This document shows, in pieces, positions 27,634 through 34,707 of a stretch of 64,000 nucleotides of DNA (position 1 is the stretch's first letter; every line of letters begins with the position of its first letter). The position numbers and the translations under genes were made by a program. Source of the stretch: an uncultured Slackia sp. (GTDB taxonomy: Bacteria; Actinomycetota; Coriobacteriia; Coriobacteriales; Eggerthellaceae). The stretch spans positions 53,086 to 117,085 of the forward strand of contig NZ_CAUHPG010000003.1 of the NCBI RefSeq assembly GCF_959608125.1, read 5' to 3'. A model generated the notes under the pieces. The model made no database searches and had not been told where the DNA came from. It saw only the letters and a program-made list of their open reading frames with translations.

Positions 27634-28773
27634 ATGGCAAGAAGCGGCAACGCCAACATCATTCCCTTCGATGACGCACGGCGCATGGCGTCGACGCGTT
27701 CTTCTCGTCCTGCCATCGTCGAGACGGCTCGTGCAGTGGGGGATGCATACGGCGATGGTTCGAGGCGCTATGCCTCCCTCGATGTCGCGGCTCCTTCGCG
27801 TCCTTTGACGGGCATGGGCGGTTACGCGTCTTCTTCGTACGGCGTTCGCGCGGCTTCGCCTGCCCTGCCGTCGTTGCCCCGTTCGTCTCGCGATATCCGC
27901 CTCGGCGGCATTCCGTCGCGTGGGGATCGCGGGTTTTCTTCGGTACCATCGGGCGATCCGTCCGACTCGTTCGACGTCGACCGTCCGCGCGCTTCGCGTC
28001 CTGCGGTCGAAGTGTACGAAGGGGCCGACGAGCGGACGTCGGGTACGCCGTCGCGCACGCAGCGCTCTTACGACAAGCGCAGGGCCAAGGCCAAACAGAA
28101 GGCAGACCGCCTGTTTTTCAAGCAATTCGGGTCCGACGATCCTGCGCCTTCGCCGCACGCATCCCGTGCGGCGGTGTACAAAGGCGAAATGGGGAAGGCC
28201 CATAAGCGTGCGTTCTCCGATTTGGAATCGGGTCGCGTCGTCTCGTCTTCGGACGCTCGTCGCTCGTCGGCGCGCAGCGCCAAGACGCCGCGCACATCCA
28301 CGTCGCCGCTCGCCGTTTTTGCGGGCATCGCCGCATGCCTCGTATTCGCTTTGGTTCTGCTCTATCCCGCGGCGCAGACTTATTACCTGGAAACTCGCGA
28401 GCAATCGCGCCTGCAGGCCGAGTACGACGCCCTTTCGGCGCGCAACGAGGCCATCGAAAGCCAGCTCGAATATCTCAAGACCGACGAAGGCATCGAAGAC
28501 GCCGCGCATAAAGAGCTCGGATGGGTTTACGACGGCCAGGTGGCGGGCGTCGTTCGCGGCTTGGGCGACGAGAAAGGCACCGCGCAAGACGAGCTGATCG
28601 CCCAGGTGAAAAGCGGCAGCGTTCCCGCCCCGGAAACCTGGTATTCTCCGATGCTCGACGTGTTGTTCGGCTATGTCGACCCCGCCAAAGTCATGCCCGA
28701 GAACACCGATATGTCGAACGTGAGCGATGTCGCCGCCGAGCAGCCGTCAACGGACGGCGCCGCAGCGTCGTAG
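27634..28773 (+). CDS. FtsB/DivIC-like septum protein with long disordered N-terminus
   Basis: The C-terminal part is that of a division-site protein: one membrane helix (about 226-246), a coiled coil outside (about 251-283, REQSRLQAEYDALSARNEA) and the IEDAAHKELGWVYDGQ segment that matches the (E)xxARxELGxVxxGE end of FtsB/DivIC. The N-terminal ~225 residues are Ser/Arg/Pro/Asp-rich and probably disordered in the cytosol, which is much longer than usual. The start ATG has an AAGGAG ribosome site 11 bases before. It is followed 22 bases later by ppx/gppA, an order (ftsB then ppx) also found downstream of eno in actinobacteria. Confidence 0.8.
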   Translation: MARSGNANIIPFDDARRMASTRSSRPAIVETARAVGDAYGDGSRRYASLDVAAPSRPLTGMGGYASSSYGVRAASPALPSLPRSSRDIRLGGIPSRGDRGFSSVPSGDPSDSFDVDRPRASRPAVEVYEGADERTSGTPSRTQRSYDKRRAKAKQKADRLFFKQFGSDDPAPSPHASRAAVYKGEMGKAHKRAFSDLESGRVVSSSDARRSSARSAKTPRTSTSPLAVFAGIAACLVFALVLLYPAAQTYYLETREQSRLQAEYDALSARNEAIESQLEYLKTDEGIEDAAHKELGWVYDGQVAGVVRGLGDEKGTAQDELIAQVKSGSVPAPETWYSPMLDVLFGYVDPAKVMPENTDMSNVSDVAAEQPSTDGAAAS

Positions 28774-28795
28774 GTTTCTAAGAGAGGAATTCGCC

Positions 28796-29752
28796 ATGCG
28801 TATCGCCGCCATCGATATCGGAACGGTAACGAGCCGTCTTCTGGTTGCCGATGTGAACGCTGCGGGCGTGCAAACGGTGCTTCGCCGCAGTACGATCACC
28901 GACTTGGGCGTCGGCGTCGACGCCACGGGCCGTCTTGCCGCCGAGGCGATCGAGCGCACCGTCGATGCGGTCGGCTCGTATAAAAAGCTCATCGATGAAT
29001 GCGACGCGCAAACGCCCGTCGACCGCGTGACGGCGTTGGCCACGAGCGCGAGCCGCGATGCGGAAAATGCCGATGAGTTCGTCGGTCGCCTGCATGCCGT
29101 CGGCGTCGATCTGTCGGTGATCCCGGGCAATCGCGAAGCCGAGCTGTCGTTTCTCGGCGCCTCGAATGATTTTCGCGGCGAGAACCTTTTGTTCGCCGAT
29201 ATCGGCGGGGGCTCCACCGAGCTCGCCCTCGGCCGCGCCGATGCTCCTGCGGGCGCTCTGGTACCTGAGGTTTCGATGCGTTCGTTCCGTTCGTTCAATG
29301 TGGGCTGCCGTCGCATGACGGAGCGTTTCTTGCATGGCGATCCGCCGAGCGATGCGGAATACGCCGAGGCTCGCGCCTGGGCGGCCGAAGAGCTCGCTCC
29401 TTTCTTCGCCGATGCGGATTTGCATGTCGACCGTCTTGTCGTCGTTGCGGGCACGCCGACGTCGGTGGTGGCCGTACGGGACGCGCTCGTGCCTTACGAT
29501 TCTTCGAAGGTGCATAAGGCCCTGGTCAGCAGGCAGCAGTTCGATGACGTCAGAACACGTCTCAGCCGCATGGCGCTCGCCGACCGTATGCAGGTTCCGG
29601 GCATCCAGCCCAAACGGGCCGGGGTGTTTCCCGCTGGCGCTCTCATTCTGGATGCGGTCATGGACCTTGCGGGCGTCGAGGCTTTCACGGCAAGCGAAAG
29701 CGATATCCTGATGGGCATCGTGCTCGACGCCGCCCGCGGATCGGCCGAATAA
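28796..29752 (+). CDS. Ppx/GppA phosphatase family
   Basis: This is a 318-residue ASKHA-fold enzyme that removes phosphate from polyphosphate or pppGpp. The first phosphate loop AAIDIGTVTSRLLVAD (residues 4-19) and second loop FADIGGGSTELALG (about 134-147) are clear, as is VVVAGTPTSVVA. The length is that of the short actinobacterial Ppx-type proteins without the C-terminal HD domain. It is probably co-transcribed with the ftsB-like gene. Which substrate is used cannot be told. Confidence 0.88.
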   Translation: MRIAAIDIGTVTSRLLVADVNAAGVQTVLRRSTITDLGVGVDATGRLAAEAIERTVDAVGSYKKLIDECDAQTPVDRVTALATSASRDAENADEFVGRLHAVGVDLSVIPGNREAELSFLGASNDFRGENLLFADIGGGSTELALGRADAPAGALVPEVSMRSFRSFNVGCRRMTERFLHGDPPSDAEYAEARAWAAEELAPFFADADLHVDRLVVVAGTPTSVVAVRDALVPYDSSKVHKALVSRQQFDDVRTRLSRMALADRMQVPGIQPKRAGVFPAGALILDAVMDLAGVEAFTASESDILMGIVLDAARGSAE

Positions 29753-29833
29753 GTTCGTTTCATGGCTTCGCGCGAGCAAAAACCGCTTTTGCTATCATGA
29801 AAACCTGTGCGCCGAGCGCATGGTCGTGCATAC

Positions 29834-29917
29834 GGGAGCGTGGCGAAATGGCATACGCAGGAGACTTAAAATCTTCCGACTTCGGTCTTGTGGGTTCGAA
29901 TCCCACCGCTCCTACCA
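29834..29917 (+). tRNA. tRNA-Leu (UAA)
   Basis: An 84-base class II tRNA. The acceptor stem pairs GGGAGCG (29834-29840) with CGCTCCT (29907-29913), the anticodon TAA is at 29867-29869, the T arm has GGTTCGAATCC, and the CCA end (29915-29917) is encoded. A TATCAT -10-like box lies near 29796. The variable arm is present as expected for leucine. Confidence 0.95.
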
Positions 29918-30112
29918 AAGCGACCGAACGATTTGCACGGAATCGATTCGAGGGCCTTCGTCCGACGGCGAAGGTTCGATATAGGCGCGTGCAGCGCTGC
30001 TTGTTCGCGGAAGGGTCGTCTTTTCCGCGAGGAACGCAGCCTTGCACGGCGCGGGCCCGCATCCCATTCGGGGCGGGCGATGCAGGACAGACGATGGAAA
30101 GGGTTGCGAGCT

Positions 30113-31183
30113 ATGACGGCAGCCGAATTGAGGAATGCAAGCATGGAGCAGCTTTTCGAGGCTATCGAGAACCCTCCGACGACGTTCGAGGAGTATCTCG
30201 ATTCCTATGCGGGCGTGGTCGGCGAGCTGGTGAACACCTATATTCCCCGCGGCACCCATGCCGATATGGACAAGTATCTTTACGACCCTCTGTTCGTTTA
30301 CAGCCAGAATGGCGGCAAGCGCCATCGTCCCTTGATTTGCTTCGCCGCGTGCCTCGCCGTGGGCGGCGATGTGCGCCTCGCGGTTTCCGCCGCATCGGCG
30401 ATCGAGCATTTCCATACTGCGGCTTTGATTCATGACGATATCGCCGACGAGGCCACGTTGCGCCGCGGCGAGCCCTGCCTGCACCTGACGCAGGGCCTCG
30501 GCATCGCCATCAACGCAGGCGACCTTGCTTTGTCCCTGGTCAACGGCAGCGTTATCAAAGATCCCGCGCTGAGCGACTCCGTGAAAGTTCGCGTAGTGAG
30601 CGAGCTCATCGAGATGACTCGCCGTACGGTCGAAGGCCAGGCGCTCGACCTGGGCTGGGCGCGCGATGAGCGCTACGACATCACTCCCGAGGATTACCTG
30701 GTCATGGCGACGCATAAGACCGCCCATTACTCCGGCGCGGTTCCCTTGGCCATCGGCGCGATCATCGGCGGAGGTTCCGAGGCCGAAATCGAGGCTTTGC
30801 GCAATTACGGCCTCGACACGGGCCTGGCATTCCAAATCCAAGACGACCTGCTCAACATCGAAGGCGATGCCGACGTGGTGGGCAAGGATTACTGCAGCGA
30901 TATCACCGAGGGCAAGCGCACGCTCATGGTGGTGCATGCCTTGCAGGCTTCTTCGAAGCGCGACCGGCTGATCGAAATCCTTTCCAGCAAGACGACCGAT
31001 AAGGCCGTCCTCGCCGAAGCGGTCGACATCATGCGCGAATGCGGTTCGATCGAGTATGCGCGCAGCTACGCGGAAAGCCTGACGAGCGTCTCGAAGGTTC
31101 GCCTGATGGACATGCTCGAGGCAAGCCCTGCGCGTGACCTGCTGATTTCCATGGCGGATTATTTCGTGAACCGCCTGAAGTAG
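30113..31183 (+). CDS. Polyprenyl (isoprenoid) diphosphate synthase
   Basis: This is a 356-residue trans-isoprenyl diphosphate synthase of the FPP/GGPP/octaprenyl group. The first aspartate-rich motif DDIAD is at 108-112; the second motif reads DDLLN at 244-248. GGKRHRP (68-74) binds the pyrophosphate of the homoallylic substrate. The small residues before the first motif (HFHTAALIH) suggest a medium- to long-chain product, but chain length is not certain. The ATG at 30113 fits the family start. The next gene starts 17 bases downstream, so the two may be co-transcribed. Confidence 0.88.
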   Translation: MTAAELRNASMEQLFEAIENPPTTFEEYLDSYAGVVGELVNTYIPRGTHADMDKYLYDPLFVYSQNGGKRHRPLICFAACLAVGGDVRLAVSAASAIEHFHTAALIHDDIADEATLRRGEPCLHLTQGLGIAINAGDLALSLVNGSVIKDPALSDSVKVRVVSELIEMTRRTVEGQALDLGWARDERYDITPEDYLVMATHKTAHYSGAVPLAIGAIIGGGSEAEIEALRNYGLDTGLAFQIQDDLLNIEGDADVVGKDYCSDITEGKRTLMVVHALQASSKRDRLIEILSSKTTDKAVLAEAVDIMRECGSIEYARSYAESLTSVSKVRLMDMLEASPARDLLISMADYFVNRLK

Positions 31184-31199
31184 AAAGCGTGAGCGAACG

Positions 31200-31952
31200 A
31201 TGATTTCTGAGACCATCCATAGGCAGGATAAGGAAGGCGAGCAGTTCGAGCTGGGCGAGCGCCTGCTGTATCTGCGCACCCCTAACTTCACCGGCAAAGA
31301 CGTCGAGGAGCTGCAGACGGCCCTCGGCGCCCTCGGATTCGCATGCGGCGGCGTCAGCGGGACTTTCGGCGCCTACACCGAAGGAGCGCTGCGCAAGTTC
31401 CAGCTGAACATGGGCCTGGTTCCCGACGGCATCGCCGGCGTGAACACCTATGCGATCCTTCGCAATCTTCATAACGCCTGGATGGACAAGCCGCAGGTCG
31501 AAGAACGCGCTTACATGGGCTTCGCCCGCGCCGCCGACGTACTGGAGCACCATGCGGTCTGCCTGTTCGGCACCGAAGGGTTCACGCGCAAAGTGGCGTC
31601 GTACATGTCGAATCTCGCCATGGCCACCAATCCGCGTTCCAAGATGGTCAGTGCCGAGACGCTCCTGGTTCCGCCCGACGCCGACATGCTGCTTGCGCAT
31701 ATCGTGGGTCCCGACGATAAAACGGACGCATCGGTTCCGCGCGTTTTGTGCGATGACGCTTCGGCTCTTGCGAAGCGCATTTCCGCCGCCGTCGACGCTG
31801 CTCGTGCGAAGTCGGGGGAGGGGGCGCCTTTGCGCATCGCGCTCGAGCTTTCGGGCGTTGCGAAAAGCGACGCAGCCGCCGAGGAGATCGACCGTATGGC
31901 GCATCATGACGCTATTCAGCTGCTCGATGCGTTCTGCATGGCGTTTTCCTAG
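31200..31952 (+). CDS. Protein with N-terminal peptidoglycan-binding domain
   Basis: The 250-residue protein has a PG_binding_1-type helical domain at about residues 33-88 (VEELQTALGALGF then FGAYTEGALRKFQLNMGLVPDG and NTYAIL). The rest, about 100-250, is not a fold I recognise. It has no signal peptide, which is odd for a wall-binding domain, and resembles in this way cytosolic CwlM-type actinobacterial regulators of peptidoglycan synthesis, though the amidase domain is not visible. It follows the polyprenyl synthase gene closely. Wall-synthesis control is a guess. Confidence 0.65.
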   Translation: MISETIHRQDKEGEQFELGERLLYLRTPNFTGKDVEELQTALGALGFACGGVSGTFGAYTEGALRKFQLNMGLVPDGIAGVNTYAILRNLHNAWMDKPQVEERAYMGFARAADVLEHHAVCLFGTEGFTRKVASYMSNLAMATNPRSKMVSAETLLVPPDADMLLAHIVGPDDKTDASVPRVLCDDASALAKRISAAVDAARAKSGEGAPLRIALELSGVAKSDAAAEEIDRMAHHDAIQLLDAFCMAFS

Positions 31953-32109
31953 ATAGTTTTACGACCGCGATTTTTCTTTCTCGATGTGGAAGCCTTATGA
32001 TGCCCATGTGTGCGCGAACGCTTTTCGAAGCATCGCATACGGGATTTTTTGCTATGGTTACGCTTTATGCGACCTTTAGAAAAGGATCGATCTACCAGAA
32101 GGAGCTTGT

Positions 32110-33360
32110 ATGGCTGAGCAGAAAATGCATCTGACGAGGCGCGCGTTCGTGGGAGGCGCTGCCGCTTTCGGCGCCGTTTCCCTGGCCGTGCCGAGCATTG
32201 CATTCGCCGAGCCTACGTCTGCCGACAAGCAGGCCGAGGCCGACGCCGTGCGTGTCAAGCTTGACGATATGCAGTCGAAGCTTTCCAAGGCTTCCGACGA
32301 TTATTACACCGCTCTTGAAGAGCACGATACCGCTAAAACGAAGATGGACGACGCGCAGACCAAGATCGATGAGAACAACGTCCGCATCGGAGAGCTGCAG
32401 GGCCGTCTCGGGGATCGTGCTCGCAGCATGTACCGAAACGGACAGACCACGTTTCTCGACATCTTGCTCGGCTCGGCGTCGTTCGACGACTTCCTGAAGA
32501 ACTGGGATTCGCTCGAAACGCTTAACGACAACGATGCGAAGCTCGTTTCCGAAACCAAGACGCTGCGCGAAGACAACGAGGCCCAGCGCGTCGAGTACGC
32601 CGCGCAGGCCGATACGGCGAAGCGCAAGATGGACGAGGCGTCGGCGATCAAGACCGAGGCCGAGGCGCTTGTCGCGCAGTATCAGGCAGAGGTCGATTCC
32701 CTCGATGCGGAAGTGGCCGCCCTGGTCAAGCAGGAACAGGAAGCCGCGGCCGAGGCCAAGGCCGCCGAAGAAGCGGCTAAGTTCCAGGCGCAGCAGCGTA
32801 CCGAACAGCAGGCCGGCTCCTCTTCGGGCGGTAACTCCGGCGGTTCGTCCAATGGCGGTTCGTCCAATGGCGGCAGCAATGCTTCCGGCGGCTCCTCTTC
32901 GGGCGGCAACTCCGGCGGCGGGTCTTCCTCCGGCGGCTCCTCTTCCGGCGGCGGGTCTTCCTCCGGTGGGTCTTCGTCGGGCGGCAACTCCGGCGGTGGG
33001 TCTTCCTCCGGCGGCGGCGTTCCCAATACGGCGGCGCTCGGCGTCGCCCAGACGCAGCTCGGCGTCCCGTATGTCTGGGGCGGCTCCACGCCTGGCGTCG
33101 GCCTGGATTGCTCCGGACTGACCAGCTACTGCTACAGTGCCACCGGCTACAGCATCGGTCGTACCACGGGCGCCCAGTACGGCTCCGCACGTTATGTGAT
33201 GCCTCTGAGCCAGGCGCAGCCGGGCGACGTCCTGTACACGGGCGGACACGTCGGCATCTGCGCAGCCGCAGGCGGAGGAAGCTACATCCATGCGCCGCAG
33301 CCCGGCCAGGTGGTGTGCTATTCGTCTTACCAGCAGTTCTATTGCGCTCTGCGTTGGTAG
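32110..33360 (+). CDS. Tat-signal NlpC/P60 peptidoglycan hydrolase with coiled coil
   Basis: This is a 416-residue exported cell-wall hydrolase that likely cuts D-Glu-diamino acid bonds. A signal peptide with twin arginines (TRRAFVGG, residues 9-16) ends at about AFA33. A coiled coil runs from about 38 to 235, as in RipA-type enzymes that need activation. A Gly/Ser repeat linker covers about 236-304, and the C-terminal NlpC/P60 domain holds Cys334 (LDCSGLT), His380 (GGHVGI) and His394 (IHAP). The ribosome site AGAAGGAG supports the start. tatA follows 300 bp downstream beyond a tRNA gene. Confidence 0.9.
   Translation: MAEQKMHLTRRAFVGGAAAFGAVSLAVPSIAFAEPTSADKQAEADAVRVKLDDMQSKLSKASDDYYTALEEHDTAKTKMDDAQTKIDENNVRIGELQGRLGDRARSMYRNGQTTFLDILLGSASFDDFLKNWDSLETLNDNDAKLVSETKTLREDNEAQRVEYAAQADTAKRKMDEASAIKTEAEALVAQYQAEVDSLDAEVAALVKQEQEAAAEAKAAEEAAKFQAQQRTEQQAGSSSGGNSGGSSNGGSSNGGSNASGGSSSGGNSGGGSSSGGSSSGGGSSSGGSSSGGNSGGGSSSGGGVPNTAALGVAQTQLGVPYVWGGSTPGVGLDCSGLTSYCYSATGYSIGRTTGAQYGSARYVMPLSQAQPGDVLYTGGHVGICAAAGGGSYIHAPQPGQVVCYSSYQQFYCALRW
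32817..33022 (+). repeat. Gly/Ser-coding low-complexity tandem repeat
   Basis: This part of the NlpC/P60 gene is made of many imperfect copies of short units coding for GGSSSGG and GGSSNGG. Such repeats can change copy number by slippage or unequal exchange, so linker length may vary among strains. Confidence 0.8.
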
Positions 33361-33467
33361 GGCCTTCGATGCTCGTGCGGCCGCGCCTTGGCGCGCCCGT
33401 TTTCATCATGCTTCCGGTTCAAGGGGCGGTCGAGGAATCTTTCTTCAAGAAGATCGAAAAAACCTCT

Positions 33468-33494
33468 TTGCTTTTTTAGGAAGTGTGCTAAGAT
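33468..33494 (+). promoter_or_regulatory. Candidate promoter of tRNA-Pro (and tatA)
   Basis: A TTGCTT box at 33468-33473 and a TAAGAT box at 33489-33494 are about the right distance apart (15 bases, slightly short) and lie 24 bases before the tRNA. Confidence 0.45.
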
Positions 33495-33517
33495 AAAGCG
33501 CGCTGTTTGCGATATGT

Positions 33518-33594
33518 CGGGACGTGGCTCAGCTTGGTAGAGCGCTGCGTTCGGGACGCAGAGGCCGCAGGTTCAAATCCTGTCGTCCCGACCA
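33518..33594 (+). tRNA. tRNA-Pro (CGG)
   Basis: A 77-base tRNA with acceptor stem CGGGACG (33518-33524) paired to CGTCCCG (33584-33590), anticodon stem CTGCG/CGCAG and anticodon CGG at 33552-33554. The T arm has GGTTCAAATCC, and CCA is encoded at 33592-33594. Confidence 0.96.
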
Positions 33595-33657
33595 TCTTTT
33601 TTGCAAACGCAATCGAATGCCCGGTTGTTTCTACGGGCGATACCATGGAGGAAACAC

Positions 33658-33930
33658 ATGAAAATTTTCGGACTCGGCGTGCCCGAACTCCTTATCATCC
33701 TTGCTGTTGCCCTTCTCATCTTCGGACCGAAGAACCTTCCTAAGCTCGGTAGCGCGCTTGGCCGTACGGTCAAGAACCTGCGTGACGGCATGGGCGGCGG
33801 TGCGAAGAAGGAAATCGAAGACCTCGACGACGAAGAGGAAGAGGTCGAAGAAAAGTCCGTTCGCAAAAAGAAGGTTGCTTCTTCCGCGAAGAAGACCACT
33901 GCGAACACGGCCGATTCCGACGAGGAGTAA
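33658..33930 (+). CDS. tatA: Twin-arginine translocase subunit TatA
   Basis: TatA forms the membrane-thinning pore for folded proteins with twin-arginine signals. The 90 residues have the standard layout: short N-terminus, membrane helix (about 8-22, VPELLIILAVALLIF), the FGPKNLPKLG hinge and an amphipathic helix to about residue 45. An acidic and then basic tail follows. Several probable Tat substrates are in this window (2730, 32110, 46200). tatC is not adjacent. A GGAGG ribosome site precedes the ATG. Confidence 0.93.
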   Translation: MKIFGLGVPELLIILAVALLIFGPKNLPKLGSALGRTVKNLRDGMGGGAKKEIEDLDDEEEEVEEKSVRKKKVASSAKKTTANTADSDEE

Positions 33931-33951
33931 CCTCGAAGAATCTTGCACTCG

Positions 33952-33988
33952 AACGGTATGCCTGCGGTTGTCGGCATACCGTTTTTTA
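33952..33988 (+). terminator. Intrinsic terminator after tatA
   Basis: An 11-bp stem (33952-33962 with 33973-33983) is followed by a run of T, the clearest classical terminator in the window. Confidence 0.92.
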
Positions 33989-34045
33989 GTTTCAGTCAGC
34001 AATGCGCGCCGATGGGCGCACGAATTCTAGGTTAGGTGTTGCACG

Positions 34046-34513
34046 ATGGCGAACGAGTACATCCTTACTCCTGAAGGAAAAGAGAAGCTCGAGAAGGAGC
34101 TCCACTATCTCGAGAATGAAAAGCGTGCCGAGGTCGGCGAGCGCATCAAAGTCGCCCGCGAGTTCGGCGATATCTCCGAGAACTCCGAGTACGACGATGC
34201 CAAGAACGAACAGGGCATGGTCGAGGCCCGCATCGCCGAGATCAACCAGATCCTGTCCGAGGCCACCGTCGTCGCCGCTCCCAAGCGTTCTTCCCGCGTC
34301 AACGTCGGCAGCACCGTCGTCGTGAACATGGGCGGTCGCGAGCGCACCTTCACTATCGTGGGCGCCGCCGAGGCCGACGTCGCCTCCGGCAAGATTTCCA
34401 ACGAGAGCCCCGTGGGCGCCGCGCTTCTCGGCCACAAGAAGGACGACGTCATCACTGCCACCGGCCCCACCGGTCGCGAGGTCGAGATGACCATCGTCAA
34501 GATCGAGCAGTAA
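34046..34513 (+). CDS. greA: Transcription elongation factor GreA
   Basis: GreA rescues backtracked RNA polymerase by stimulating transcript cleavage. The 155 residues have the N-terminal coiled coil (residues 7-75, with the tip ISENSEYDDAKNEQ holding the acidic catalytic residues) and the C-terminal FKBP-like domain (NESPVGAALLGHKKDD). lysS follows 194 bp downstream, a common greA-lysS arrangement. Confidence 0.97.
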   Translation: MANEYILTPEGKEKLEKELHYLENEKRAEVGERIKVAREFGDISENSEYDDAKNEQGMVEARIAEINQILSEATVVAAPKRSSRVNVGSTVVVNMGGRERTFTIVGAAEADVASGKISNESPVGAALLGHKKDDVITATGPTGREVEMTIVKIEQ

Positions 34514-34539
34514 CAGCCCGATCGCTTTTGCATCGTAGC

Positions 34540-34596
34540 GAGCCAGCCGCTTTCCCGTCTTCCGCTTCGCGGCAGGCACGGGAGGACGGCTGGCTC
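34540..34596 (+). terminator. Probable terminator after greA
   Basis: A 10-bp outer stem (34540-34549 with 34587-34596) encloses further short pairs (CCCG with CGGG) and is followed by CTTGCCGT rather than a clean T run. Confidence 0.55.
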
Positions 34597-34707
34597 TTGC
34601 CGTATTTGCGATAATGCGCCGCCTATCCTGAAAGCGCGGCGTTATACGTTAGAATCCCATTGATGTTCGAACGAACCGTTTTGTACTCTGTCGATAAAGG
34701 ATGTCAG

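Noticed and set aside
32817..33022. Possible CRISPR-like tandem repeats
   Set aside because: The repeats are in frame, encode Gly/Ser and have no unique spacers; they are a protein linker.
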